DNA of 64,000 nt from Larkinella soli (GTDB lineage: Bacteria > Bacteroidota > Bacteroidia > Cytophagales > Spirosomataceae), in NCBI RefSeq assembly GCF_003703975.1, contig NZ_QTJY01000022.1:19853-83852 (forward strand), given 5' to 3'. Both the position numbers and the translations under genes were made by a program. This document shows positions 26,632 through 34,942 of this stretch, one piece after another (position 1 is the first letter of the stretch; each line of letters opens with the position of its first letter). Below the pieces are notes generated by a model, which did not search any database, was not told the origin of the DNA, and saw nothing but the letters and a program-made list of their open reading frames with translations.

Positions 26632-27864
26632 TTACTTCTTTCCGATCCGGTACAGGCGGCCCTGGTCGGTCACGGCATACAGGGCGCCGTCCGTCCCCTG
26701 GGTGATGTCGCGGAAACGCTGGTTCTCACCGGCCAGCAGCCGCTCTTCGCCCACGACCCGGTTGTTCTCGATCACCAGCCGGATCACGTGCATCCCGCTC
26801 AGGGCGCCGACGAACAGGTTGTTTTTCCATTCCGGAATCTGATTACCGGTATAAAACGTCATGCCGCTCGGCGAAATGGAGGGATCCCAGTAATATACCG
26901 GCTGCTCAAAGCCCTCCTTCTGCTGAATGCCCTCCCCGACTTTCGGGCCGGCATATTCGATCCCGTAGGTGATGGTCGGCCAGCCGTAGTTCTTCCCGGC
27001 TTCGATGCGGTTCAGTTCGTCGCCACCACGCGGTCCGAATTCGTTTTCCCAGAGGTCGCCGGTAACCGGGTGGATCGCCAGCCCCTGCACGTTCCGGTGG
27101 CCGTAGGAATACAGCTCCGGCCGGGCGCCGGATTTACCTTCAAACGGATTGCCGGCCACGGGTTTGCCGTCGGTCGTGATCCGGACCACCTTCCCGAGGG
27201 CGGCATTGAGGTCCTGGGCTTTCGGGCGGGTTACCAGATCGGAGCGCTCGCCGGTGCTGATGATCAGGTTGTTGTTGCGGTCGAACAGGATACGGCCGCC
27301 GTAATGCAGCGTTCCCTTATAGGCCGGGGCGGCCCGGTAGATGACGGTGGCTCCCTCGATCTTCTTTTCGTCGGCCGAAAGCTTCCCCTTCGCCACTGCC
27401 GTCAGGTTGCCTTCGGCCAGCGGCTCGGAGAATACCCAGTATACCATCCGGTTCTGGGCAAACGCCGGGTCGACCCGGACGCCGAGCAGACCGCCCTGCC
27501 CGTTGGCATTGACGGTCGGAAGGCCCGTGATGTTACCGCTGACCTTGCCGTCCGCCGACACGATCTTCAGGGTGCCTTCCTTCTGGGTAATCAGGAAGCG
27601 GCCGTCGGGCAGGGTGGTGATGCCCCAGGGGCTGTTCAGGTCGGAGGTCAGCACCTTGCCTTCGTAGGGCGTGGAGGATTTCACACTCCGGACGCGGGTC
27701 TGACCGGAAAAAGCCGGTTTATAGGCGGAATTGGCCGCCTTCGTCTCGACCGGCGCCCCCGTACTGTCGGCGGAAGTCACTTCGGTGTTGTCGTTGAATG
27801 TTTTGCCGCAGGAGGTCAGGCTGATCATGGTGCCTGACACAAGAATCAAAAGTTCTTTAGTCAT
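26632..27864 (-). CDS. PQQ-dependent sugar dehydrogenase-like lipoprotein
   Basis: 410 aa from the ATG at 27864. The signal ends in a lipobox (SLTSC, Cys near residue 19), so it is a lipoprotein. The body is a six-bladed propeller of the soluble glucose dehydrogenase family: SPWGITTLPDGRFLITQKEG, GQGGLLGVRVDPAFAQNRMVYWVFSE, GGRILFDRNNNLIISTGE, YSYGHRNVQGLAIHPVTGDLWENEFGPRGGDELN and NYGWP. These are the segments that build the PQQ and calcium site in the family. It would oxidise an aldose or a related polyol in the periplasm. No PQQ biosynthesis gene is in the window. Confidence 0.85.
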   Translation of the reverse strand: MTKELLILVSGTMISLTSCGKTFNDNTEVTSADSTGAPVETKAANSAYKPAFSGQTRVRSVKSSTPYEGKVLTSDLNSPWGITTLPDGRFLITQKEGTLKIVSADGKVSGNITGLPTVNANGQGGLLGVRVDPAFAQNRMVYWVFSEPLAEGNLTAVAKGKLSADEKKIEGATVIYRAAPAYKGTLHYGGRILFDRNNNLIISTGERSDLVTRPKAQDLNAALGKVVRITTDGKPVAGNPFEGKSGARPELYSYGHRNVQGLAIHPVTGDLWENEFGPRGGDELNRIEAGKNYGWPTITYGIEYAGPKVGEGIQQKEGFEQPVYYWDPSISPSGMTFYTGNQIPEWKNNLFVGALSGMHVIRLVIENNRVVGEERLLAGENQRFRDITQGTDGALYAVTDQGRLYRIGKK

Positions 27865-27948
27865 ACCAGGTAGAAGGATAAATAAGCACTGCATTGGTAA
27901 CGACAAAGTACTGGAAAATCTGCGACAATTCGACCGGAAAAGCCGGGT

Positions 27949-28548
27949 TTATCGCGCCCGGTTCCGGCGGAAACCGTAGGCGACCCCCACCGTGAACGCG
28001 CCCCGGCCCCGGGCGAAAGTGGTGAAATAACCGGCGGTGAGGTCCAGAAAACCGCCCACCTTCAGCGGCAGCAGATAACCGGCTCCGGGTTCGATATGCG
28101 GGGCGGAGACGGCATGACGGTTCACGGCCAGGTCCACCCCGGCCATCAGGTCGGCATGCACCCGCTCGCTGACGTACCAGCGCGGCCCGACCTGAATCGG
28201 GATGCTGACGGCCGTCACCCGGTATTCGTACCCGTAGAAGTTGTAATACAGCGTATTGAACCCGAACCCGGAAATGGGATTGTACCCGTAGCCCAGGTAG
28301 GAGGTCGGGACCAGAAAGAAACTGTTGATCCGGTGCAGGTCGAGGCCGAGGCCGGCCGTTAACGCCCATTTTTCAGCAACCGGATGCTGGTATCGCCCCC
28401 GGATCCCACCCCCAAAGTCGATGGCGGAATACCGCGCCGAGCCCTTGACGGCCTGCAGGCCGGCGAAGATCAGCGGGTCAGGACGCTGCCCGGCCGACGG
28501 AGCGATTGGCAATACCGACAGAAACAATACGACCAGAATGGCTTTCAT
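27949..28548 (-). CDS. Small outer-membrane beta-barrel-like protein
   Basis: 199 aa with signal peptide MKAILVVLFLSVLPIAPSAGQ. The mature part alternates glycine/aromatic strands (DFGGGIRGRYQHP, WALTAGLGLDLHRI, GFLDLTAGYFTTFARGRGAFTVGVAYGF) and has the size of an eight-stranded barrel. The C-terminus is basic rather than ending in Phe. It is 21 bp downstream of the lipoprotein gene on the same strand, so the two are probably cotranscribed. No more specific function can be given. Confidence 0.65.
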   Translation of the reverse strand: MKAILVVLFLSVLPIAPSAGQRPDPLIFAGLQAVKGSARYSAIDFGGGIRGRYQHPVAEKWALTAGLGLDLHRINSFFLVPTSYLGYGYNPISGFGFNTLYYNFYGYEYRVTAVSIPIQVGPRWYVSERVHADLMAGVDLAVNRHAVSAPHIEPGAGYLLPLKVGGFLDLTAGYFTTFARGRGAFTVGVAYGFRRNRAR

Positions 28549-28569
28549 AACGATGATGCGGTCGGTTGG

Positions 28570-29004
28570 TCAGCGGGTGGCCGTAAAGGCGAGCCGGGCG
28601 TCGGTGGCCTTGACGTCGAAGCTCAGCTTATTGCCGTTCACGGTCGCGATCTGGGTGCCGTCCAGCGACAGGTTATACCGCGATCCGCTTTTCTTCACCT
28701 CCACGGCCTCGAAATCAAGCGACTCGGCCTGGCCGTCGAAATCCAGACTCAATACCATATTCACCTGATTCGGGTCGTCGGTTTCGGTCAGTTCCACCAC
28801 CCCGGAGTAGGTCGTGCGGCCCTGCTGAACTACGGGCAGGGTCGGGATGACCAGTTCATCGTCTTTCGTCTGGTACCGGAATGAAGTAAGTTCGTAAGAA
28901 CCGGCTACCTCGCCGGCGGGGCCTTTGGGCGCCACGGCGTCGGCGTCTTTTTTACAGGCGGAAAAGGAGGTCGAAATCAGCAGGATCAGAAGGAGCTTTT
29001 TCAT
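28570..29004 (-). CDS. Small lipoprotein of unknown function
   Basis: 144 aa from the ATG at 29004; the open frame further upstream is not coding. The signal MKKLLLILLISTSFSAC ends in a lipobox, followed by KKDADAVAPKGPAGEVAGSYELTSFRYQ. The rest looks like a small lipocalin-type beta-barrel (strands ending in DFKA/DFDG patterns). It precedes the barrel protein by 21 bp. Confidence 0.7.
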   Translation of the reverse strand: MKKLLLILLISTSFSACKKDADAVAPKGPAGEVAGSYELTSFRYQTKDDELVIPTLPVVQQGRTTYSGVVELTETDDPNQVNMVLSLDFDGQAESLDFEAVEVKKSGSRYNLSLDGTQIATVNGNKLSFDVKATDARLAFTATR

Positions 29005-29098
29005 GGCGTCGGAGATGTTTTGCGGGTGACCGGGGTTGGTCACCGGGACAAAACTACCGGCCCGGCCGGGGCGGCACAATACGCCAAATGCATGATTT

Positions 29099-29734
29099 TT
29101 ACCGCCTTCCGAGGTACTTGTTCACGGCCTCCACGCGGGTGTGGACCTGCAATTTTTCGTAAATATTGAAGATGTGTTTCCGCACCGTGGTGGGACTGAC
29201 GAACAGAGCTTCAGCCACCTCCCGGTGGCTGTGGCCTTTAGCCAGCCGGTCCAGGATTTCGCGCTCGCGGGGCGTCAGAGTATGCAGTTCATCCCGGGTC
29301 GAAGGCGTATCGTGAAACGAACTGGCGATCTTGCGGGCGATGCTGCTGCTCATGGGCGAGCCGCCCTCGTGGAGTTCCGTAATGGCTTCGAGGAGCTTGT
29401 GGGGCGGGCTTCTCTTGAGAATGTAGGCATTGGCCCCCGCCTTGAGCGATTCGAAAACGGCTTCGTCCTCGTCGTACATGGTGCACATCATGAACTGGGT
29501 GTTGGGGCAGCGGGATTTAAGCAGCCGAACGCATTCGATGCCGCTCATGCCGGGCAGGTCGATGTCCATCAGGACGACATCGACGCCCTCGAAAGGCAGG
29601 GCTTCCAGAGCCTCCTCGGCCGTTTCGAAGGCGGACCGGCACGAAAAGCCGTCGGCGCCGTCGATCAGGATCGCCAGCGACTGACGGATCGGCTCCTTGT
29701 CTTCCACAATGGCGACGGTAATGGGCGATTTCAT
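29099..29734 (-). CDS. NarL/LuxR-family response regulator
   Basis: 211 aa. Receiver: acidic pair Glu11-Asp12 (VEDKE), phosphoacceptor Asp57 (LMDIDLPGMSG), Lys107 (AYILKRSP). The C-terminal HTH begins near residue 150 with LTPREREILDRLAKGHSHREVAEALFVSPTTVRKHIFNIYEKL, a standard LuxR-type domain. It lies 48 bp downstream of the TPR histidine kinase gene on the same strand; that kinase is the evident partner. Its regulon cannot be read from this window. Confidence 0.9.
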   Translation of the reverse strand: MKSPITVAIVEDKEPIRQSLAILIDGADGFSCRSAFETAEEALEALPFEGVDVVLMDIDLPGMSGIECVRLLKSRCPNTQFMMCTMYDEDEAVFESLKAGANAYILKRSPPHKLLEAITELHEGGSPMSSSIARKIASSFHDTPSTRDELHTLTPREREILDRLAKGHSHREVAEALFVSPTTVRKHIFNIYEKLQVHTRVEAVNKYLGRR

Positions 29735-29782
29735 CCGGCAATATTGCGTTTATTTCGGCAGGAACGCCATACTCCATTTGCA

Positions 29783-31747
29783 TTATTTTCCGGTAACGGC
29801 CACGGCGAACGGATACAGAATTTTGACGCAGGTGCCGGCTTCCGAAGGGATGATTTCACAGCTCCCGCCCGACTCCGCCATCCGGTTTCGCATATTGCCG
29901 AGGCCGTTCCGCTGGCCGGGCTTCCCGCCGGACGCAAAACCCTGTCCGTTGTCGCACACCTCGATCCGGAGCCGGTCGGATTCCGGCTTCATGACCAGCC
30001 GCACCTCGGTGGCCCGGGCGTGCTTGACCACGTTGTTGAGCGCTTCCTTGACGGTCAGGAACACGTTCCGCCGGTCGACGCCCCGCATCCAGACCTCCTG
30101 CGCAGACTCTTCCACCTCCGTCCGCAGACGCAGGCCCGCATCTTCCATGAAGTCGCTGGCGTAGGCGCGGGTGTAGGCGATCAGGCCGTTGAGGCTGTCG
30201 TTTCCGGTGTTGAGCGACCAGATGATCTCGTTCATCGTCGTTACCATGTCCGACGAAATGGAAGAGATTTTTTCGATTTCAGGGGTGATGGCCGGTCCCA
30301 TCCGGGATTTGACCACCTCGCTCAGAAGCCCGATGGCGGTCAGCGAGGCCCCCAGGTCGTCATGCATTTCCTTGGAGATCCGGAGCCGCTCCTTCTGCTG
30401 GCCCTGAAGCTCGGACTGCACCACGGCCAGTTCGCGTTCACGCTCGGCCGCCAGCAGGGCCTGGCCGGCCGCCCGCTGCCGCTGCCGGTAATAGAGATAG
30501 CCGAATGCCGCCATACCGGCAACGGCCGCCGTCAGGATGCCGGCCAGCCAGAGCCACTGCCGCTGCCGGTTGCGTTCGGTTTCCAGCCGGGCGATCTGCC
30601 GCTGCTTTTCGGCCAGATTCTGGCGGGCCTCGGCCTGCTTCAGCCGGACCCGGTAGCCTTCCAGCAGTTCCTTGGTTTCCTGATTGTTGATCGAGTCGTC
30701 GACGGCGATGTATTTGTCGAGCCAGCCCGCGGTGGCCCGGTAGTCGCGCAGGCCCTCCGTGGCCAGGGCGTATTCCCGGTAAATGTTGCGCAGTTCAGCC
30801 CGGCCGACATTGTTTTTGCGGGCAATGGCGTAGGACTGGTCGAGCAGAGACCGTGCCCGGCCGAACTCCTTCATGCGGTTATGGGTCTGGGCCATCGCCA
30901 TCAGCAGGTGGAGTTCATGACGCGGGTTTTCGAGCCGGCGGCTGATGCGGAGGGCTTCCCGCTGGTAGTACAGCGCCGAGTCGTAGCGGGCTTCCTCGCT
31001 GTACTGGTAGGCTATGTTGTTGTAGAGGTTGACGGCAAAATCCAGGTCGTTCTGCGGGTCGATCCACTGTTTGGCCTTCAGATAGTATTGCTGCGACTCG
31101 CGGGACCGGTCCTGCTTGCTGAGGACGTTGGCGATGCTGAAGTAGTCGATGGCGACGGACCGCCGGTCGTTCGGGTCGGTCAGGTCGAAGGCGAGGGCTT
31201 TGCGGTAATGCGCCACGGCCTGTTCATACATTTCCTGCTGTTCGTAGATGTACCCCAGGTTCTGGTTGATGACGGCGACGTTTTTCAGTTTTCCGCTCAG
31301 CCGCATGAAGTGGGCGGCCTGCTGGTAATACGGCACGGCTTCGACCAGCCGTCCGGAATACAGGGCGGTGTTGGCAAGGGCGAAGTAACTCAGACCCAGG
31401 TGGCGTTTCGAGGTATCCTGTCGGGCCAGCGTCAGGGCTTCCCGGGCGATCTTTCCGGCTTCCGTGTGGCGGCCCATGTTGTTGAGCTGATACACCATCA
31501 GCCGGATGCTTTCAAAGTAGCCTTTGGTGAAGCCGGTCTGTTTCGAGCGTTCGTAGGCCCGGCGGTAATAATCGAGGGCGGTGCTCACCTGCCGGGTTTC
31601 TACGGCCTCACCCTTCCGCAGCAGTTCCATGACGAAGCTCGTATCACGGGGCGACGGACGGGATTCGGCCCGCGCCGGGCCGATCACCGTCAGTACCGGA
31701 CCCAGCAGGGCAAAAAGACGGAATAGGGAAAAGACACGACGGAACAT
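29783..31747 (-). CDS. TPR-containing sensor histidine kinase (NarX/DesK-type)
   Basis: 654 aa. Signal-like N-terminus (1-29), then about ten helical TPR-like units (residues 30-360; for example AVAHYRKALAFDLTDPNDRRSVAIDYFSIANVL), a coiled coil, one membrane helix (WLWLAGILTAAVAGMAAFGYLYY, near 395-417), then a HisKA_3 dimerisation domain with His462 in ISKEMHDDLGASLTAIG and a HATPase domain (DNGQGFA, GLGNMRNRMAESGG). The periplasmic TPR domain is the likely sensor. This is a common Bacteroidota type paired with NarL regulators, and the gene at 29099-29734 follows. Confidence 0.9.
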   Translation of the reverse strand: MFRRVFSLFRLFALLGPVLTVIGPARAESRPSPRDTSFVMELLRKGEAVETRQVSTALDYYRRAYERSKQTGFTKGYFESIRLMVYQLNNMGRHTEAGKIAREALTLARQDTSKRHLGLSYFALANTALYSGRLVEAVPYYQQAAHFMRLSGKLKNVAVINQNLGYIYEQQEMYEQAVAHYRKALAFDLTDPNDRRSVAIDYFSIANVLSKQDRSRESQQYYLKAKQWIDPQNDLDFAVNLYNNIAYQYSEEARYDSALYYQREALRISRRLENPRHELHLLMAMAQTHNRMKEFGRARSLLDQSYAIARKNNVGRAELRNIYREYALATEGLRDYRATAGWLDKYIAVDDSINNQETKELLEGYRVRLKQAEARQNLAEKQRQIARLETERNRQRQWLWLAGILTAAVAGMAAFGYLYYRQRQRAAGQALLAAERERELAVVQSELQGQQKERLRISKEMHDDLGASLTAIGLLSEVVKSRMGPAITPEIEKISSISSDMVTTMNEIIWSLNTGNDSLNGLIAYTRAYASDFMEDAGLRLRTEVEESAQEVWMRGVDRRNVFLTVKEALNNVVKHARATEVRLVMKPESDRLRIEVCDNGQGFASGGKPGQRNGLGNMRNRMAESGGSCEIIPSEAGTCVKILYPFAVAVTGK

Positions 31748-31834
31748 ACCGGTTCAGCGTAGTTTGGACGAACATACGGCCAAACCGGCAAAATTGCACT
31801 ACCCGGCACCTCACCGGCAGGGAATCAGGCCCCC

Positions 31835-32272
31835 TTACTCTTCATTCGATTGGGTCAGGGGGTGGCCGGGATGCGTCACGAACTGGTTCCAGTATATGCT
31901 GAATTGTTCGAACATCTGCACCATCCTGGAAATCTTGTGCGGTTTGACGAAATAGCTGGTGGCCCCCAGTTCGTAGGCCCGCTGAATGTCCGCGTCGTAG
32001 TTGGAAGAAGAAAAAACGAAAGTCGGTATGGCTGCGGTCCGGGGGTTGGCCCGAAGAATCTCCAGCGTTTCCAGACCGTTCAGACGGGGCATGTTGATGT
32101 CCAGAAAAATAAAGGTGGGCGGGACGGCCGCCGACTCCAGTGCCAGCAGTAAAGCCTCTCCATCATCGAACACCAGTACCTGGCCTTCGGGGTAAAACTG
32201 TTTTAAGGTCATCCGGAACAACAGTGCATCATCCTCATCGTCCTCGGCCAGGTAAATTTGTACAGGATTCAC
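31835..32272 (-). CDS. Single-domain response regulator (receiver only)
   Basis: 145 aa, GTG start at 32272. Receiver with acidic cluster EDDEDD (10-15), phosphoacceptor Asp58 (FIFLDINMPRLNG), Ser/Thr switch region (FVFSSSN) and Lys110 (SYFVKPH). No output domain. The C-terminal tail FSIYWNQFVTHPGHP belongs to a pattern shared with the other single-domain receivers in this window. It probably passes phosphate or acts by protein contact. A TATTTTTG -7 box lies about 45 bp upstream. Confidence 0.85.
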   Translation of the reverse strand: MNPVQIYLAEDDEDDALLFRMTLKQFYPEGQVLVFDDGEALLLALESAAVPPTFIFLDINMPRLNGLETLEILRANPRTAAIPTFVFSSSNYDADIQRAYELGATSYFVKPHKISRMVQMFEQFSIYWNQFVTHPGHPLTQSNEE

Positions 32273-32316
32273 AAAATCAAGTTAGGCGGACTTACTTAAT
32301 ACGGGGTGCAAGTCTA

Positions 32317-32347
32317 CAAAAATAAATGGATTAATTCGGGATAAAAA
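32317..32347 (-). promoter_or_regulatory. Putative sigma-A type promoter of the 31835-32272 receiver gene
   Basis: On the minus strand: TTTT (32347-32344), 19 bases, then TATTTTTG (32324-32317), which fits the Bacteroidota pattern TTTG-N19-TAnnTTTG with one mismatch in the upstream box. It is placed 45 bp upstream of the start codon. Confidence 0.5.
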
Positions 32348-32371
32348 ACAGGCTTCATTCATATGGAATAC

Positions 32372-32402
32372 AAATGCCGGCCTGAAAAAAGGGCTGGCAT
32401 TT
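32372..32402 (-). terminator. Hairpin between two receiver genes
   Basis: Eleven-base-pair stem AAATGCCGGCC / GGCTGGCATTT (one G-U pair) with an A-rich loop, 26 bp beyond the stop of the 32428-32853 gene. No T-tract follows on the minus strand. It likely ends the upstream transcript or stabilises its 3' end. Confidence 0.45.
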
Positions 32403-32427
32403 ATGGGATCCGGTTGCTGGTAAACGA

Positions 32428-32853
32428 TCATTCCTCCGGGCGTTTCGGAGGGGGGACCGACAGGTTCCAGTACGCCTTGAAACTCTCGGCGAAACTGACC
32501 AGACCCGCAAACGTTTCGGGCTTCACGAAGTAGGAGCTGGCTCCCAGTTTATACGCTGTATTGATGGTTTTCTCATCCTCCGTCCCGGAAATCAGGAAGG
32601 TCGGCACGGTGGCGAGCCGGCGGGTTTCCTTCAGTTCGGACAGGGTATCGATTCCGTTCTTTATCGGCATATTGACGTCCAGAAAAATAAACGTGGGGAG
32701 CACTTCGCCTGAACGGATTTCCTTCAGCAGGTCACCCCCGTTTTCAAACACCCGTATCTCACAACCCGGAAAGCACATTTTAAAGGCGAGGGTAAAAAAA
32801 CCGGCGTCGTCGCCATCGTCCTCGGCCAGATAGATTCTCTTTAAGGTGTCCAT
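32428..32853 (-). CDS. Single-domain response regulator (receiver only)
   Basis: 141 aa. Acidic cluster EDDGDD (11-16), phosphoacceptor Asp59 (FIFLDVNMPIKNG), Lys111 (SYFVKPE). It is about 45% similar by eye to the 31835-32272 protein and ends FKAYWNLSVPPPKRPEE, the same aromatic tail pattern. No DNA-binding domain. The two genes are separated by a hairpin and the downstream one has its own promoter-like sequence, so they are probably transcribed separately. Confidence 0.85.
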   Translation of the reverse strand: MDTLKRIYLAEDDGDDAGFFTLAFKMCFPGCEIRVFENGGDLLKEIRSGEVLPTFIFLDVNMPIKNGIDTLSELKETRRLATVPTFLISGTEDEKTINTAYKLGASSYFVKPETFAGLVSFAESFKAYWNLSVPPPKRPEE

Positions 32854-33420
32854 ATCAGTATCGCTGCTGTGGTTTCTACTTAAAGATAACTGCTCAATCC
32901 GGCAAACCGGTATGATCTATTTTCATATTAAAAAGTTTTAATTTTTCCCCTTAATTTCCAGCCGGAGCCGGTCCCCTCCCCTGCCGCTTCCCTTCATTTT
33001 CAAGCGGGAAACCGGTAAGGACCGCCAGTCCCGGAATTAAAATGCCCGAACGAATTAACTCACTTTTAATCCACGGGAAAGGAGAAGGTGGCCGTTCCGG
33101 CATCATGTCAGCTCCCGTTTTGACATTCATGGGCCATCTTCATCGTTCGGCCCGGTCTCGCGGGTGCCTGAAACCGCTTTATTTTCAATTTTGAGCCCTG
33201 AACAACAAATCATCCCTTCATGAAACCTGTATCCTCCCAGTTGGTCGGCAGGGCCTGCTCTGCGCCCTGACCGGCTGGAAGCATACTGAAACGGCCGATG
33301 CGACGCAGAATTCCGGATCGAACTGAACCGGGAGACCGGCCGGTAATTTGCCGGCGGCCGTAGCAATCTTCCCGGCCGGTCCGTTAGTTTTGCGGTTCAT
33401 CAACCGTCTGGACATACCCC
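32854..33420. other. Intergenic region, 567 bp
   Basis: This lies between divergently transcribed genes. Around 32910-32960 it is AT-rich and may hold the promoter of the receiver gene. A TAGTTTTG -7-like box is at 33385-33392, 28 bp before the M28 peptidase start. The rest shows no credible ORF or RNA structure. Confidence 0.4.
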
Positions 33421-34929
33421 ATGAATTTTCGTCGGAATCAAAGCGGCCGGACCGGCGTCTGGCCGCTGGTAATCGTCAGTATTTTCCTGATCGGCAGCTC
33501 GCTGCGGGCACAGCCGCGCAAACCGGACGGTCCGCCCGCCAACGCCCTGTCGGCCATTTCGGAACAGGACATCAAACGGGACCTTTTTGCGCTGGCCGGC
33601 GACCACTTCCGGGGCCGGGAAGCCGGAACGCTCGATGAGCTGAAGGCGTCGGCCTGGATTGCCGAACAACTGCGGGCCATTGGCCTGCAACCGGCGGGCG
33701 ACGACGGCACGTTTTTCCAGTTCTTTCATATTCAGCGCACCCGCATCACCGAAACCAGCCGGCTGAGCATCGGGGACCATCGGCTGACGCACGGGCAGGA
33801 CGCCTTTCTGCTGGCACCGGCCATTGCGTCGGTCAATGCGCCCCTGGTGTTCGTCGGTAAGGGAACGCCCCAGGAGATGGCCGGGGTAGACCTGAAGGGC
33901 AGGGCGGTGGCGCTCGAATTTTCGGGAACCGCGCCGGCCGACATGAGTTACCGGCGTTTCCTGTTCGGCACGATGCAGCGCCGGGCTGCCGAGCTGGTGA
34001 AGGCCGGGGCGCTGGCGGTGGTCTGGGTGTCGGACGAACCGGCCCAGTATTATTTCGAACGCTGGACCACCGGCCTCGAAAGGGGTCGGTATGACCTGCC
34101 GGGCGGCCCCAACACCCGAATTTTCTCCCAGGCCCCGACCGTCTGGCTGCCCGCTTCGGCCCTGTCCTGGGTCAGACAGCCCGGTCAGCAGTTTACCAAT
34201 GTGGTCAACGTGGAGAGCTTCAACTACCCGTCGGTGAACATCGTCGCCAAAGTGCCGGGCACCGACCCGGCTCTCCGGCAGGAACACGTGCTGTTCAGCA
34301 CCCATCAGGATCACGACGGCGTTCGCCGGGCCGTAGCCGGTGACTCGATCTGGAACGGGGCCGACGACAACGCCAGCGGGTGCGTCGCCACGCTGGCCCT
34401 TGCGCGCGCCTTCGTGAAAAAGCCGGGCCGGCGGTCGGCACTCTTCATTTTCCACGGCGCCGAGGAGCGCGGCCTGCTCGGCTCCCGGTATTATGTGGCC
34501 ACGCCCACCGTGCCGAAGGAGTCGATCGTGGCGGTTCTGAACGCCGAGATGCTGGGGCGCAATGCCGCCGACAGCGCCTGTATTCTGGGCCAGCAGCCGC
34601 CCCACCGCAACTCCGCCGAACTGGTCGATGCCGCCCTGAAGGCCAACCGCAGTACGGGGTTCAGACTGGATACGCTCTGGGACCGGCCGGACCACCCTGA
34701 AGGCTGGTATTTCCGCAGCGACCACCTGCCCTACGCCCGGGCGGGGATTCCGGCGATTGCCTTCACCTCCCTGCTCCATGCCGATTACCACACGCCGAAA
34801 GACGAACCGGACCGCATCGATACGGCCAAAGTGACGAACATCACCCGCTGGATGTACCTCACCGGCTGGGACATCGCCAACCGCCCGAAACGGCCTGCCG
34901 TGGATCGGAACTTCCAGCTGGAACGCTGA
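33421..34929 (+). CDS. Secreted M28 family zinc aminopeptidase-like protein
   Basis: 502 aa with a signal anchor/peptide (residues 13-30, ending LRAQ). A PA-like insert spans about 110-270. The metallopeptidase set is present: His295/Asp297 (STHQDHDG), Asp315/Asp316 (NGADDNASG), Glu348/Glu349 (GAEERGLLGS), Glu376 (LNAEMLGR, where many members have Asp) and a late His in YHTPKDEPD. This is a periplasmic or outer-surface peptidase that probably trims N-terminal residues. It is monocistronic, convergent with the next gene. Confidence 0.9.
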   Translation: MNFRRNQSGRTGVWPLVIVSIFLIGSSLRAQPRKPDGPPANALSAISEQDIKRDLFALAGDHFRGREAGTLDELKASAWIAEQLRAIGLQPAGDDGTFFQFFHIQRTRITETSRLSIGDHRLTHGQDAFLLAPAIASVNAPLVFVGKGTPQEMAGVDLKGRAVALEFSGTAPADMSYRRFLFGTMQRRAAELVKAGALAVVWVSDEPAQYYFERWTTGLERGRYDLPGGPNTRIFSQAPTVWLPASALSWVRQPGQQFTNVVNVESFNYPSVNIVAKVPGTDPALRQEHVLFSTHQDHDGVRRAVAGDSIWNGADDNASGCVATLALARAFVKKPGRRSALFIFHGAEERGLLGSRYYVATPTVPKESIVAVLNAEMLGRNAADSACILGQQPPHRNSAELVDAALKANRSTGFRLDTLWDRPDHPEGWYFRSDHLPYARAGIPAIAFTSLLHADYHTPKDEPDRIDTAKVTNITRWMYLTGWDIANRPKRPAVDRNFQLER

Positions 34930-34942
34930 CGGGCCTCTGCGG

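Noticed and set aside
29141..31726. 861-codon open frame on the plus strand
   Set aside because: It runs opposite the TPR histidine kinase and its regulator, whose motifs are complete. Long antisense frames are expected in GC-rich coding DNA. The translation has no recognisable domain.
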